Assembly (NCBI RefSeq): GCF_014204515.1
Contig: NZ_JACHLI010000001.1
Location: forward strand, 186,001-250,000
Direction: 5' to 3'
Length of the DNA stretch: 64,000 nucleotides
Origin: Pseudomonas nitroreducens
Lineage (GTDB): Bacteria > Pseudomonadota > Gammaproteobacteria > Pseudomonadales > Pseudomonadaceae
Program-made: the position numbers and the translations under genes
Notes under the pieces: generated by a model
Database searches by the model: none
What the model saw: the letters and a program-made list of their open reading frames with translations, nothing else
Told to the model about the DNA's origin: nothing
Shown here: one piece after another, positions 17,155 through 26,113 of the stretch
How positions within the stretch are numbered: position 1 is the first letter of the stretch
Layout of the letters: every line of letters starts with the position of its first letter

Positions 17155-17619
17155 ATGGGCTTTATCAAAATCCTGAGCGATGGCTTTTCTGATGTGTTCA
17201 GAGCGCGCCTCAACTGGCGTGGGATGTTCGAGACGGTTCGTGGACTGAAGGAATCGAAGGAGACCAAGGCCAGGGTCAGCAATGAACCCTTGGCTCGTGA
17301 TGAGTTTCTTCGCCGATACAACCGTATGCGCGCGGTTTCGATTGCTGCACTCGTGGCGTTTGTGAGCATCCTGGTAATGCTGATGTTCTGCACGAGTGTG
17401 CTCGAACTGGTGTTCAAGCTGATCTCTTGTGTGTACTTCGGGCTGATCTACTTCCGCTACGCCATGCAGATGTGGCTGTGTCGAGAAGCTTGGGACAGCC
17501 AGGCGGCCATGAACACGGAAGTCAAATCGACCGTCAGCGATTTCCTGAATAGGGCGGGGGTGCAACCTCGTGAGCTCCTGCCCTTGAAGCTGTCGGCCAA
17601 TGGGGGGCCCTCCAAGTGA
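17155..17619 (+). CDS. IcmV/TraX-like inner-membrane protein
   Basis: A 154-residue protein with two closely spaced membrane segments (about residues 60-82 and 86-105) after a basic N-terminus, and a cytosolic C-terminal tail. The pattern of a helical hairpin followed by FRYAMQMWLCREAW resembles Legionella IcmV, which is also ~150 residues and adjacent to dotA; R64 has traX at this place. The stop overlaps the dotA GTG start by four bases, so the two proteins are probably made together. The assignment rests on size, topology and position. Confidence 0.5.
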   Translation: MGFIKILSDGFSDVFRARLNWRGMFETVRGLKESKETKARVSNEPLARDEFLRRYNRMRAVSIAALVAFVSILVMLMFCTSVLELVFKLISCVYFGLIYFRYAMQMWLCREAWDSQAAMNTEVKSTVSDFLNRAGVQPRELLPLKLSANGGPSK

Positions 17620-20087
17620 AAATTAAGGCGCTGCTTAAGTCTGCAGCCTTCGTACTTCTGGCGGTTTTCCTCCAGAACGCGAATGCTGATGGCGCTATGA
17701 CTGAGGCCGAGGCCAGTGAGTACATCTCGACCATCACGTCAATGAAGTACGACTCGACGGATCTGGCCGACGTGGCACTTGCCAATCTCTTCGGCGGGTT
17801 CGTCTTCGAGCCATTCGGCGGGGGCCCATCGAACCCTCCCACAGCACTTGCTATCGTTCTTGGCTACTCGAACATCCTCGCGATGATCCTGGGCGTGGTG
17901 ATTGTTTCCTACGTGATGTTCGCAGGGGCACTCAACACAGCAGCCTCTGGCGAGGTGCTCGGCAAGCAATGGTCAAGCGTCTGGCTCCCTCTACGCGTGA
18001 CAGTTGCGTTCGGGATGATCATGCCGGCCGGCGGGGAGGGTAAGCTCTTCTCAGTAGCCCAGTATCTCGTGATGTCGCTAATCATCATCGGGAGCAACTC
18101 TGCTACCTGGTTGTGGCAGAAGGGTGCTGATGCACTCAAAACAGGTTCGCCCGTAATGGCATCCTCTGCGGTCTATTCGTCAACCGACTACCAGCAGTTT
18201 GCCAACTTGATCTACTGCGCCTCCATCGTCGACAAGCTGAAAACGGAGAAAGACGAAGAGGAACCGGAAGAGATCACTGTGAAGTACAGGCCCGGCACAG
18301 ACGACAAGCACATGACTTACGCTGCTCTGTCTGGCCTTAGCCTGACCAACGTGAGCAGCATCGACTTCGGGAAATGTGGATCGATCTCGATCCCAACAGC
18401 CACAACTGCGCTGGACAACACCACTCTCGAGAACCAGGCCAATGAGAATGCCAGCGGCTTGGTGCAATGGGGCCAGGATGCGTTCTATGGCAAAAAGCAG
18501 AGCTGGGAAGAGAAAATCCAGAAGAACTTCAACACCTCGGTTGCCCCGAACCTCAAGCCTGTGATCGATGCCTCGATCAACTTCGCAAAGGTCGTGAAAG
18601 ATTCCAAGCTGAACCTAAAGTCGTACAGCGCGCTGATGGCTGAAGGTAAGACAGAAGCAACCGGCATTGAAACGAAACTGATCCAGATCTCTGCCGCATA
18701 CCTGGCGGTAGGAGCTGCCTACGATACCTACATCGCTAACGTACAAGGCGCCACCATCAATGCCGATGTCCAGAGCGATTGGGCGGCAAGCATGACCACT
18801 GGTGGTTGGGCGAGGGCTGGCGCCTGGTTCTTCGAGGCGTCGAGGCTTCAGGGTTACGCACAAAACCTGATGACGAACCTGAGCACTGTCGCGACGTATA
18901 AGGCACCCACAAGCGTCGATTCGTCATGCAGCTTCCTTCAGTACTTCGGCTCCTCCTGCAAGCAGATCAACGAAGACCTGGCCTCCTGGCTCGGCATGCT
19001 TACGATGATCCAGGAGAAGAGTTCGATCTACGCAGGCAACAGCGGCTCGAACAGCTCTGAAGCGATCAAGCTCAATGGTCTCGACCCTGATGGAAAGATC
19101 GACGCCAAGTTCACTGAGCATTTCTCGGTTGCAGTGGCTCAGATGGTGTTGAACACGTTGATGAGCTGGGGCTCCGACGATGCTAAAGGGCTTGCTGGCC
19201 AATCAGGAAACACCCAGAAGATGACGATGGACGTGTCTGGGATGATTTCTCCGTTCACGGCAGTTTCGTCTCTGGGAAGGGGCCTTCAACAGATTTCGGT
19301 GACCACCTGGTCGATTGGCCTCGCTGCAGCAGCGATCCTTGGCCTGAATGACAACATCGTCTCCAACGCAGTTGCCGGCGTGGTTTCTGCCGGAGCTGCA
19401 GGGCCCATTGCTGGTGTCATCAAGTACATCATGGCGACTATGTCCCCGGTGTTGATGGGCGTGTCCGGACTTTCGTTCATGCTCGCCTTCGCGATTCCGT
19501 TCATGCCCGTGACTATCTGGATCATGCAGGTCTGCGGCTACTTCGTGACAGTGATTGAGGCTGTAGCTTCGGCGCCCTTGGCTGTAGTCATGCTGGCGAC
19601 CCCGGAAGGGGACGGCATGACGGGGCGCAATTTCAACGTGGCGCTACAGATGATCAACGCAATTGTCCTGAAGCCCTCGCTGTCAATCATTGGGCTTTTC
19701 GCTGCCATGACCCTTTCTTACATCGGCTTCATGGTGATGAACAGTTTGTTCTGGTCTGTAGCCTCGATGACCACCGCGATGAGCATCTTCGAGATCATGG
19801 CGCTGATCTTCATCTACGCAACAACTGCCTACAAGATGTGCACCTATATGGTGCAGATCATTCACGACATCCCGAACCACATTCTCGAGTGGATGGGTGG
19901 CGGCAGGGGCAGGTCGTTCGGCGAGAAAGAGTCGGCACAGGGTATGTCCGAAGCTCTCAGCAGGAACGCAGCAGCAGGCGGTTTGGCACTCGGGGCAGCA
20001 GGCATGTCCCTTGGCCAAGCAGCGAAGGATCGCGCTGTCCGAACCTCCGAACCCAAGAAACCACGCGACGTCCCGGAGATCGGATAA
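17616..20087 (+). CDS. dotA: DotA/TraY polytopic inner-membrane protein
   Basis: An 823-residue protein of the type IVB conjugation system, homologous to DotA of Legionella and TraY of R64. It has a cleavable signal peptide (probable site after NADG region), a periplasmic segment, a first pair of membrane helices near 85-170 with LPLRVTVAFGMIMPAGG between them, a large periplasmic domain with Cys pairs (~200-540), and a cluster of membrane helices near 560-760. The C-terminal ~60 residues are Gly/Ala-rich and cytosolic. The start is GTG. Last gene of the operon; a strong terminator follows. DotA-type proteins form part of the inner-membrane channel. Confidence 0.9.
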   Translation: MKIKALLKSAAFVLLAVFLQNANADGAMTEAEASEYISTITSMKYDSTDLADVALANLFGGFVFEPFGGGPSNPPTALAIVLGYSNILAMILGVVIVSYVMFAGALNTAASGEVLGKQWSSVWLPLRVTVAFGMIMPAGGEGKLFSVAQYLVMSLIIIGSNSATWLWQKGADALKTGSPVMASSAVYSSTDYQQFANLIYCASIVDKLKTEKDEEEPEEITVKYRPGTDDKHMTYAALSGLSLTNVSSIDFGKCGSISIPTATTALDNTTLENQANENASGLVQWGQDAFYGKKQSWEEKIQKNFNTSVAPNLKPVIDASINFAKVVKDSKLNLKSYSALMAEGKTEATGIETKLIQISAAYLAVGAAYDTYIANVQGATINADVQSDWAASMTTGGWARAGAWFFEASRLQGYAQNLMTNLSTVATYKAPTSVDSSCSFLQYFGSSCKQINEDLASWLGMLTMIQEKSSIYAGNSGSNSSEAIKLNGLDPDGKIDAKFTEHFSVAVAQMVLNTLMSWGSDDAKGLAGQSGNTQKMTMDVSGMISPFTAVSSLGRGLQQISVTTWSIGLAAAAILGLNDNIVSNAVAGVVSAGAAGPIAGVIKYIMATMSPVLMGVSGLSFMLAFAIPFMPVTIWIMQVCGYFVTVIEAVASAPLAVVMLATPEGDGMTGRNFNVALQMINAIVLKPSLSIIGLFAAMTLSYIGFMVMNSLFWSVASMTTAMSIFEIMALIFIYATTAYKMCTYMVQIIHDIPNHILEWMGGGRGRSFGEKESAQGMSEALSRNAAAGGLALGAAGMSLGQAAKDRAVRTSEPKKPRDVPEIG

Positions 20088-20099
20088 CGGGCCCAAAAG

Positions 20100-20125
20100 A
20101 AAAGCCCCGCAACGCGGGGCTTTTT
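20100..20125. terminator. terminator after dotA
   Basis: Stem AAAGCCCCGC / GCGGGGCTTT with an AAC loop and five Ts, with As on the other side. It lies between dotA and the converging 20141-20515 gene. Confidence 0.9.
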
Positions 20126-20140
20126 CTTGTCTGTCGACCT

Positions 20141-20515
20141 TTACAGGGCTGACACCGTATTTTTCTTCCCCAGGAAGGACGGCGGGAGGATGGTCAGGAA
20201 GAACAGCGCCATGAACCAGAGGTAGAAGTCGCCTCCAAGGAGGCCGAAGACCATGCTCGGGTACATGCTCCCTTCCGGCAGTATGCTGGCGATCAGGAAG
20301 GTCGGGGCGGCCACGACGTTGATGATCCAGCTTACGTCCTGGAAGATCAGCCAGTCGGGGACGAAATTGTAGTAGAACATCTGGGTATGCCAGAAGCCGT
20401 CTTCAGTGAAGGACAAGCCGTTGAAACCCATGCTGAGCAGGAAGGCCGGGATCACACACACCAGCATGAACAGCAACCAGGCAACCATCACGCTCGGTTT
20501 GTATTTCACAGACAT
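20141..20515 (-). CDS. 124-residue membrane protein, function unknown
   Basis: Hydrophobic protein with about three membrane helices (near residues 10-32, 65-85 and 92-112), and a polar loop rich in aromatic residues (FWHTQMFYYNF). No family recognised. The ATG at 20515 is chosen because AAGGAGATCC precedes it; the reading frame extends upstream but that part has no membrane character and would cross the promoter. It stands alone, next to dotA. A small integral-membrane protein in this position could be an entry-exclusion or accessory pore protein, but nothing in the sequence proves it. Confidence 0.7.
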   Translation of the reverse strand: MSVKYKPSVMVAWLLFMLVCVIPAFLLSMGFNGLSFTEDGFWHTQMFYYNFVPDWLIFQDVSWIINVVAAPTFLIASILPEGSMYPSMVFGLLGGDFYLWFMALFFLTILPPSFLGKKNTVSAL

Positions 20516-20556
20516 GTGGATCTCCTTCTCTCTGCCTTCATGGCTTGTTGACATGA

Positions 20557-20584
20557 ATTCTATATGTCTCTTTGACATGATGTC
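20557..20584 (-). promoter_or_regulatory. promoter with palindromic operator upstream of the 20515 gene
   Basis: On the minus strand, TTGACA (-35, at 20579-20584), a 16-base spacer and TATAGA (-10, at 20557-20562). A perfect 15-base palindrome, TTGACAT-G-ATGTCAA (20570-20584), covers the -35. A further TTGACATG lies at 20546-20553. This layout is typical of a repressor site. Confidence 0.6.
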
Positions 20585-20686
20585 AATATCCAACAAAAGG
20601 AATCTCTTAGCCGCCCTTCGGGCCGAAGAAACCCCTTGCCCCCACCATCGCGCGTATAGCAATACTAGGTCATGAGGAGAGACACC

Positions 20687-21922
20687 ATGACCGACTTCGA
20701 TGGATTCGTAGAGAAGTTCAAGCTCACCGCCTGGTCTGAGCGCCTTGGCGCGCACAAGACGCTGGCCAAGTACACGGTGGATGGAGACGGCTTTGTCTAC
20801 ATCGAGCCGTCGCCTGAGCGCGAGTCGCACTTTGAGATGCTTGGCATCAAGAAGAGTGGAGGGCGCTTCAAGCTCAACTACAACTACGACCCCCAGACGC
20901 TCGTAGCCAAAGCCTTCGGCTTGCACGCCGACGACCCGGCTATTCGCCTACTGCTCAACTCCAGCGACCAGGGGCGCCCGCTCACTGGCTCTGAAGTACT
21001 CCAGCTGGCGCTTAAAGGCGTTCCGGGGCAAACGGGCACCTTCGCTGCTGATGTGCCAGGGCTTGGTGTTGGTGTCAAACACCTCGAGATGGACAAGCTC
21101 GTAGATGCCGCTAGCGCGGCGAGCATCGATGTTGATGCACTGCATGTCACCGGCAGCTCCACCCACCAGGGTATGGTTCGAACCGACATCCTGGTTCGGG
21201 ATGGCAACAAGGTGCAGCATGGGTATCTGCTCACTGCAGCGCCGGGCACCCTCGCTACCGCCACAGATCGCCTGGCCATCTACAAAGGAACCATGGACAG
21301 CCTGGGCAAACGCGAAGGGGTTGTGGCCGACAAGGTGCTGAAGGTTGTCACGACGCCAGACGGCAACGTAGGACTGCTCTGCCTCGATAGTTCTCGCCCC
21401 GTGATTCAAGGTACGCCGTCGAAGCGCTACACCAAGCCAGGCCTCGATGTGCAGAAGGCTGACTTCAGTGCCCGCTTGGAGATGACGCCGGCAGCAGTGA
21501 TGTTGCAAGGTCAGCCGGATAAGCACCTGAAAACGTACCTTGGCGTGCAAGTAGCCAAAGGCGCCGGGCAGAACAGCGTGGGTCAGCGACTGAATGAGCC
21601 CGTCTACTGCGAAGGCAAGCTACACGTCGGCTACCTGGCTGTTACCGAAGATCAGAGCCTGGTGACCTACATGCATCTTGCAAAGGGTGCAGCAGAACAG
21701 CGAGGGGCTCTGGTTGGCCGCATCAACAACATCTTTGCCGAAGGCAGGATGGACGTGGCTGGAGCCGCAGAAGAGCTGAAAGCAGGGCTGCTCGAGGTAT
21801 TCAACGCCACCAAGCACTGCTTCAAGGAGATCGACGCAGTACTGGAAGCCAGCCGCCAGGTAGCGCTCACGGTCGAGGAACCGAAGCGCGCGAAGGTAGT
21901 CGAGTACGAGATCTCGCCATAA
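20687..21922 (+). CDS. 411-residue protein, function unknown
   Basis: No family recognised. A soluble alpha/beta protein without signal peptide or membrane helices. The N-terminal ~110 residues include a region resembling a nucleic-acid or protein-binding alpha/beta fold; the last ~90 residues are helical (AEGRMDVAGAAEELKAGLLE). The ATG at 20687 is used because GAGGAGA lies seven bases upstream; an ATG at 20672 overlaps that site. The gene is monocistronic: divergent from the small membrane-protein gene and closed by a strong terminator. Confidence 0.8.
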   Translation: MTDFDGFVEKFKLTAWSERLGAHKTLAKYTVDGDGFVYIEPSPERESHFEMLGIKKSGGRFKLNYNYDPQTLVAKAFGLHADDPAIRLLLNSSDQGRPLTGSEVLQLALKGVPGQTGTFAADVPGLGVGVKHLEMDKLVDAASAASIDVDALHVTGSSTHQGMVRTDILVRDGNKVQHGYLLTAAPGTLATATDRLAIYKGTMDSLGKREGVVADKVLKVVTTPDGNVGLLCLDSSRPVIQGTPSKRYTKPGLDVQKADFSARLEMTPAAVMLQGQPDKHLKTYLGVQVAKGAGQNSVGQRLNEPVYCEGKLHVGYLAVTEDQSLVTYMHLAKGAAEQRGALVGRINNIFAEGRMDVAGAAEELKAGLLEVFNATKHCFKEIDAVLEASRQVALTVEEPKRAKVVEYEISP

Positions 21923-21934
21923 GGCGATGAAACG

Positions 21935-21964
21935 AAAGAGCCCCGCACAGCGGGGCTTCTTTTT
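21935..21964. terminator. terminator after the 411-residue gene
   Basis: Stem AGCCCCGC / GCGGGGCT with an ACA loop and TCTTTT after it. It lies between this gene and the converging thymidylate synthase gene. Confidence 0.88.
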
Positions 21965-21980
21965 GGCGCCTATTTAGCGA

Positions 21981-22952
21981 TCAGACAGCCATCGCGCCCT
22001 TGAGAATGCCGTGGTGCTGGTAACCCTCCAGGACGAAGTCAGAAGGCAGCACCTTGTCGAGCCACTCAGGTTCGTACACGCCGGTCTTGGCGAACTCCGG
22101 AATTCGATCCGAGATGACCAGGCGCGGTGCCGGCAGCGGCTCGCGTTCGAGCATGATCTTTACCTGCTCGACGTGGTTTTCGTAGATGTGCGCGTTGCCG
22201 ATGCTGTAGTCCAGCAGATGCGGGGTGTAGCCAGTAAGCCTGGCGAACAGCGAGAGCAGGACTGCGCCAGAGAGGACGTTCATGGGCGCCCCAAGGAACA
22301 GATCATTACTCCGTATAAAGAGCTTCAGCGAGAGCTGGCGCGTAACCGGATTTGGTATCCAGTAGTAGGAGAAGTGGCAGGGCGGAATGGCGATGACATC
22401 GAGTGCTGCCACGTTCCAGCCGTGGAAGAGGGCACGGCGACTTGTCGGGTCTTTGTGCAGGATATCGAGGCAGTTTCTGACCTGGTCGACCTCCTTGAAG
22501 AAGATGATCGTCTCACCGGCTTCAGCCTTATAGCGGGCGCGCTCAGCGTAACCGAGCTGCTGTAGGCGCTGGATCTGTTTCTTCGCAGTCGCCAAGGTCT
22601 CAAGGTAAGCCGGCCAACGGCGCCACTGGGCACCATAAATTGGGCCAAGGTCGTCTTCGCCTCCACGGAAGGGGTTGGCCAGCCAGGGAGCTTCCTCGTT
22701 GGCGTTCTGGTTCCAGAAATTGCAGCCCAAAGCTCGGAAGTCTGCTGCGGAGGTGTACCCTCGCAGGAAACCGCAGAGTTCCCCAAGACCGGGGTTCGCG
22801 AACAGGTACTTCGTGGTTACTGCCGGGAATTCCTCCTCAAGGTTGAACACCATCCGGGCACCGGGGTAGAAAATTGCGGACTGGTCGGTGCGGTTCGGCA
22901 CAAAAGTGCCTTGCTCAAGAACCTGGCGGAGGAGAGCTTGGAACTGCTTCAT
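21981..22952 (-). CDS. thyA: thymidylate synthase
   Basis: Converts dUMP to dTMP using methylene-tetrahydrofolate. A 323-residue ThyA-family protein, longer than the ~264-residue E. coli enzyme. The catalytic Cys lies in IAIPPCHFSYYW (about residue 190); the phosphate-binding Arg pair is in TSRRALFHGWN; the conserved region SIGNAHIYENHVEQ closes the active site. An insertion around residues 115-160 accounts for part of the extra length. The start follows AAGGATC. It lies 9 bases after the exonuclease gene and is probably co-transcribed. A plasmid copy may raise dTMP supply during plasmid replication or in a new host. Confidence 0.93.
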   Translation of the reverse strand: MKQFQALLRQVLEQGTFVPNRTDQSAIFYPGARMVFNLEEEFPAVTTKYLFANPGLGELCGFLRGYTSAADFRALGCNFWNQNANEEAPWLANPFRGGEDDLGPIYGAQWRRWPAYLETLATAKKQIQRLQQLGYAERARYKAEAGETIIFFKEVDQVRNCLDILHKDPTSRRALFHGWNVAALDVIAIPPCHFSYYWIPNPVTRQLSLKLFIRSNDLFLGAPMNVLSGAVLLSLFARLTGYTPHLLDYSIGNAHIYENHVEQVKIMLEREPLPAPRLVISDRIPEFAKTGVYEPEWLDKVLPSDFVLEGYQHHGILKGAMAV

Positions 22953-22961
22953 TGGTGATCC

Positions 22962-24587
22962 TTACATCGAGAGGTCGGAGGAGGCAGGATTCTTCGGCGC
23001 CGCTGGCGCGACTACGGCTGTTTCTTCAGCTGGGGCTACCTGGGCATCCAAATCGGGGAAACGTGCAACCAGCGCGATGGTAGAGGCCACCTTGGCCTCA
23101 ACGTAGGCCTCGAGTTCGTCGAGGACAGCACGAATGTGGTCGGGCAGTTCACGCGCGCGAACAACTTCGAGATCGGCCTTGAATCGCTCAAGGACGGTGA
23201 GGTCTGAAGGCTCATGACCATCAATCCAGGTTTTCTTCATGTGCGCCGCCCAGGCGCGCTCTTCTTCTTCCGTGAAGCAACCGGTGCTACGAACGATGTC
23301 CTCGAAGTTGCTCCACTTTGCCCGCAAAGCCAGATCGTAGACACGTGTCGCGTTCACGCCATCTCTGCGGGACAGGCTGAGCGGATCGGCCTTGATGATC
23401 GCCGGCTGGCTAGTTTCACCACCAGGTGCGGCCTCCAGGCGACGCATATCGCTCCTAATGTAAGGCTCCTTACCATTGATGAAGCCCATCGAATACAGGC
23501 CGGTATACGTATCGGCAGGAGGCCCGTAGTTAGTGTCGTAGGCCTGAATGAGACGCTCTTTAAGCTCAGGGTTCTCGGACAGAATGCGGGCGTGCTCCTT
23601 GCACATGTCCAGGTCGATGCCGGCGCGGGTAGTGACGTCTTCACGGCCGGTGAAGATATTCAACGCGGAGATCATCGGAGCCTTGTTGTACTCGATCATC
23701 CGGGTGACATTGAGCTTCTCACCCTCGTTCAGCGCGGAGGAAGAGGTAAACATGCGGCGGCGCAGCTCCTCGAGATCCAGGTCAACCAGGGGGCGCGGAT
23801 CGACACTGAGGTCATAGCTCACCATTTTGATCCCCTTGGACTCCATGCCAATGGGGATAACCACCGCCAGGCGCTGGCGTTCACGGGAAATGAACCTGTC
23901 CACCAGGGCGATGGGCTCGTACTTCGTCACCATTGCCGCAACGGACTTCTTGTCGCTGAGCCCAAGGAAGTAGTTCCAGAGGCGCTCGTTGTTACGCTTG
24001 ATCAGACGGGCAAGCTCGACCGTAGCCGTGACATCAGCCAGGGCGTCGTGGGCGTTGGTGAGGCTGATGCCGTTGGCCTCGCAGAGATCACCCAGCTTTA
24101 GCGAGCGAACACCGTCTTTATCGAGGAAATTGAGAGCTTCTGGACGCAAAGCGTTGACCATCATGGCCAGCCGATAGATGTCGGTCTTGAAGTTGCCGTT
24201 CTTCCACTCGTGCTCGTAGGGATCGAGGTGATTCCGGTAGAAACTGTACCTGGACATCTCGTCGTCGAAGGACTGGGTGTTGAAGCCTGCGATGCAGGTG
24301 TCACGCTTGGCCATAAACCATTTCTGGATGTGGCCGGCTGCATCCCATTCGGTGTTCTGCGAGCGGCTCAAGCGATCCAGGCCAATCCCCGTGATGCTGA
24401 AGGCGAAGGGGGAGGGCACTACGTCGGCACGGAGCTTGATGTCCATGACCAGTTCGTCGCCTGGGATCGGCTCAAGGTTCTGGTCGAAGGCGAGGCCAGC
24501 AAACTGAACAGGCTGGTTGAACTCGACGGACAGGTCGCCAGATTCATAGTCGTAGGCACAGAATCTCGCGAAGGATTTGGTATTCAC
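22962..24587 (-). CDS. sbcB: exonuclease I (SbcB-like)
   Basis: A 541-residue 3'-5' single-strand DNA exonuclease of the DEDDh type. Visible: Exo I YDYES (D13, E15), Exo II GFNTQSFDDE (D108), and Exo III NAHDALADV (H180, D185). The segment EMSRYSFYRNHLDPYEHEW matches the typical ExoI block, and SH3-like and C-terminal helical regions follow. It is longer than E. coli ExoI (475), with an Ala/Pro-rich, probably disordered tail. The start is GTG at 24587, eight bases after GGAG. With the OB-fold proteins and the Rad50-like cassette it forms a set of plasmid DNA-processing enzymes. Confidence 0.92.
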   Translation of the reverse strand: MNTKSFARFCAYDYESGDLSVEFNQPVQFAGLAFDQNLEPIPGDELVMDIKLRADVVPSPFAFSITGIGLDRLSRSQNTEWDAAGHIQKWFMAKRDTCIAGFNTQSFDDEMSRYSFYRNHLDPYEHEWKNGNFKTDIYRLAMMVNALRPEALNFLDKDGVRSLKLGDLCEANGISLTNAHDALADVTATVELARLIKRNNERLWNYFLGLSDKKSVAAMVTKYEPIALVDRFISRERQRLAVVIPIGMESKGIKMVSYDLSVDPRPLVDLDLEELRRRMFTSSSALNEGEKLNVTRMIEYNKAPMISALNIFTGREDVTTRAGIDLDMCKEHARILSENPELKERLIQAYDTNYGPPADTYTGLYSMGFINGKEPYIRSDMRRLEAAPGGETSQPAIIKADPLSLSRRDGVNATRVYDLALRAKWSNFEDIVRSTGCFTEEEERAWAAHMKKTWIDGHEPSDLTVLERFKADLEVVRARELPDHIRAVLDELEAYVEAKVASTIALVARFPDLDAQVAPAEETAVVAPAAPKNPASSDLSM

Positions 24588-24691
24588 CAGTGAATCTCCA
24601 GAAGTATAACTAATAAACGGCCCCCGGTTTATTTATTTTCCGAGGCACATATATAGAATAATTGATGAGCGTGACCTAACTGGAGCCCGAG

Positions 24692-25048
24692 ATGAAGCTT
24701 ATCCCCCTGAAGAAACAGTATTCTCTATCAGAGGATGACATCAACAAGCTCGGCTCCTGGATGACCATGGGTCACTCCCTCGAGGAAATCTGCTTCTATT
24801 TTCACGAGAAAATGACCGTTGAGCAATTGTTCGCTGTCGCAACGGTCATCGCCAGGGAGATGTTCAACATGTCGCTCAACGAGCTCTGCCCGGAGCTGGT
24901 AGCTGAGCGCAGGGCCCTCAGCCAGGAGCATCACGAAGCCTGGCAGCGCCGCCGCGAGAACCAGAAGGTGCTGAGCATCATCAAGGGCAACCTGGAAGAC
25001 ATCTCGCTCTTCGAGTTCGAGGCGCAGCGCCGCCGCGCCACGGCTTAG
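24692..25048 (+). CDS. 118-residue helical protein, function unknown
   Basis: No family recognised. A soluble, mostly helical protein with a charged C-terminus (QRRRENQ, EAQRRRATA) that could bind nucleic acid. The ATG follows GGAG by eight bases. Its stop (TAG 25046-25048) overlaps the stop of the converging PilT-like gene. It is divergent from sbcB across an A/T-rich gap with an inverted repeat AATAAAC / GTTTATT at about 24611-24632. Confidence 0.7.
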   Translation: MKLIPLKKQYSLSEDDINKLGSWMTMGHSLEEICFYFHEKMTVEQLFAVATVIAREMFNMSLNELCPELVAERRALSQEHHEAWQRRRENQKVLSIIKGNLEDISLFEFEAQRRRATA

Positions 25049-26004
25049 GTGATCGGGCGAAGCTCCAGCGGCTGACCATTGCGGAAAGCCAATCTTTGCA
25101 TCTGCAAGTCGTTCTGCAGCTGCTCCAGCGAGTTCTCTTCGACGCGGATCGTGCCGACCACCGACTGGGTATCCAGGAGCAGTGTCGGGATCTTCAACTC
25201 AGCAGGATGGCCACGTAGCTCCTGGTTGATCGACATCCTGAAACTGGAAGCCAGCAGCTCTCGAGCTTCTCTAGTGCCCAGTGTGGCTGACGCCATTGAG
25301 ATCAAGCGCTGGATCGCCATGACCGCGTTGCCGGCGTGCATAGAGATCACCACCAGACGTCCGTCGACAGAAGAGCGAAGCGCCAGCGATGCCGCCTCAG
25401 CGTCGCGTATCTCGCCGATCATCATCATGGCTGGGGTCTTGGAGGGGTAGGCCCTCAAAGCGTCTTTGATCGCCTGGTTGAAGTCCTCGTCGGTGGTTAC
25501 TGCCCTCTGCAGGCAAAAACCGCTGCCGTGGGCCCCCTGGAGAGGTAGTTCGATAGGGTCTTCGACCGTGATGCAGATACCGCCCCACTTGATCAAACGC
25601 TCGACCACCAGCGAACCCATCGTGGTGGACTTACCGTTCCCAGGGTTCCCCGAGATGATGATGAGGCCTCCCTTGAGCAGACGGTCGCCGGTCAGAAGGT
25701 CGAGGATCGGCTTTGGGATGCCGAGCGAGCGAAGGGGAGGGATGTCCCTGGAGGCCTTACGGAAGATGAAGTAGTCGCCGCTACCACTAGGAAACAGCTG
25801 AAAGCGCCAATTGCAGTTGCTCATGTGAACAGTGGTAGCTCTTGAACGAGACCTTTTAGCTTGCTCGATCATGTCCATCACACTGGTATGCAAACCAGGA
25901 TCGAGTGGACGTGGCCCTGGATATACGAAACCTTCCTGGATGTTTTGCGGAGGAACAAAGATATCCGAAATCGTGGCGAATGGATCGGCACTAATATTTG
26001 TCAC
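25045..26004 (-). CDS. pilT: PilT-like type IV pilus retraction ATPase
   Basis: A 319-residue ATPase of the GspE/VirB11/PilT family. Walker A is ISGNPGNGKSTT (about residues 116-127), the Asp-box ITVEDPIE, Walker B MMMIGEIRD, and the His-box SMHAGN. Size and domain order suit PilT or DotB rather than the larger assembly ATPases. DotB is already present at 35848-37023, and this gene is next to prepilins, so PilT-like retraction is the best call. The start is GTG with AGAGG six bases upstream. R64's thin pilus locus has no such ATPase (its PilT is a transglycosylase), so this is a difference from the model system. Confidence 0.8.
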   Translation of the reverse strand: MTNISADPFATISDIFVPPQNIQEGFVYPGPRPLDPGLHTSVMDMIEQAKRSRSRATTVHMSNCNWRFQLFPSGSGDYFIFRKASRDIPPLRSLGIPKPILDLLTGDRLLKGGLIIISGNPGNGKSTTMGSLVVERLIKWGGICITVEDPIELPLQGAHGSGFCLQRAVTTDEDFNQAIKDALRAYPSKTPAMMMIGEIRDAEAASLALRSSVDGRLVVISMHAGNAVMAIQRLISMASATLGTREARELLASSFRMSINQELRGHPAELKIPTLLLDTQSVVGTIRVEENSLEQLQNDLQMQRLAFRNGQPLELRPIT

Positions 26005-26064
26005 AGGCGCCTCTTTTAATTATTATATGCGGCGGCAATTTCTAATTAAATGTATCAACGGAAA

Positions 26065-26099
26065 AACAAAAAGGCGAGTGCAAGACTCGCCTTTTTGTT
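26065..26099 (-). terminator. terminator after the first prepilin gene
   Basis: Fifteen-base stem AACAAAAAGGCGAGT / ACTCGCCTTTTTGTT with a five-base loop. It ends the prepilin transcript and separates it from the PilT-like gene. The long perfect stem may also stabilise an abundant pilin message. Confidence 0.9.
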
Positions 26100-26113
26100 G
26101 ATATTGCTGCGCC

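Noticed and set aside
20516..20926. Upstream extension of the small membrane-protein gene
   Set aside because: The extension overlaps a divergent gene and crosses a good promoter and the ribosome site AAGGAGATCC.
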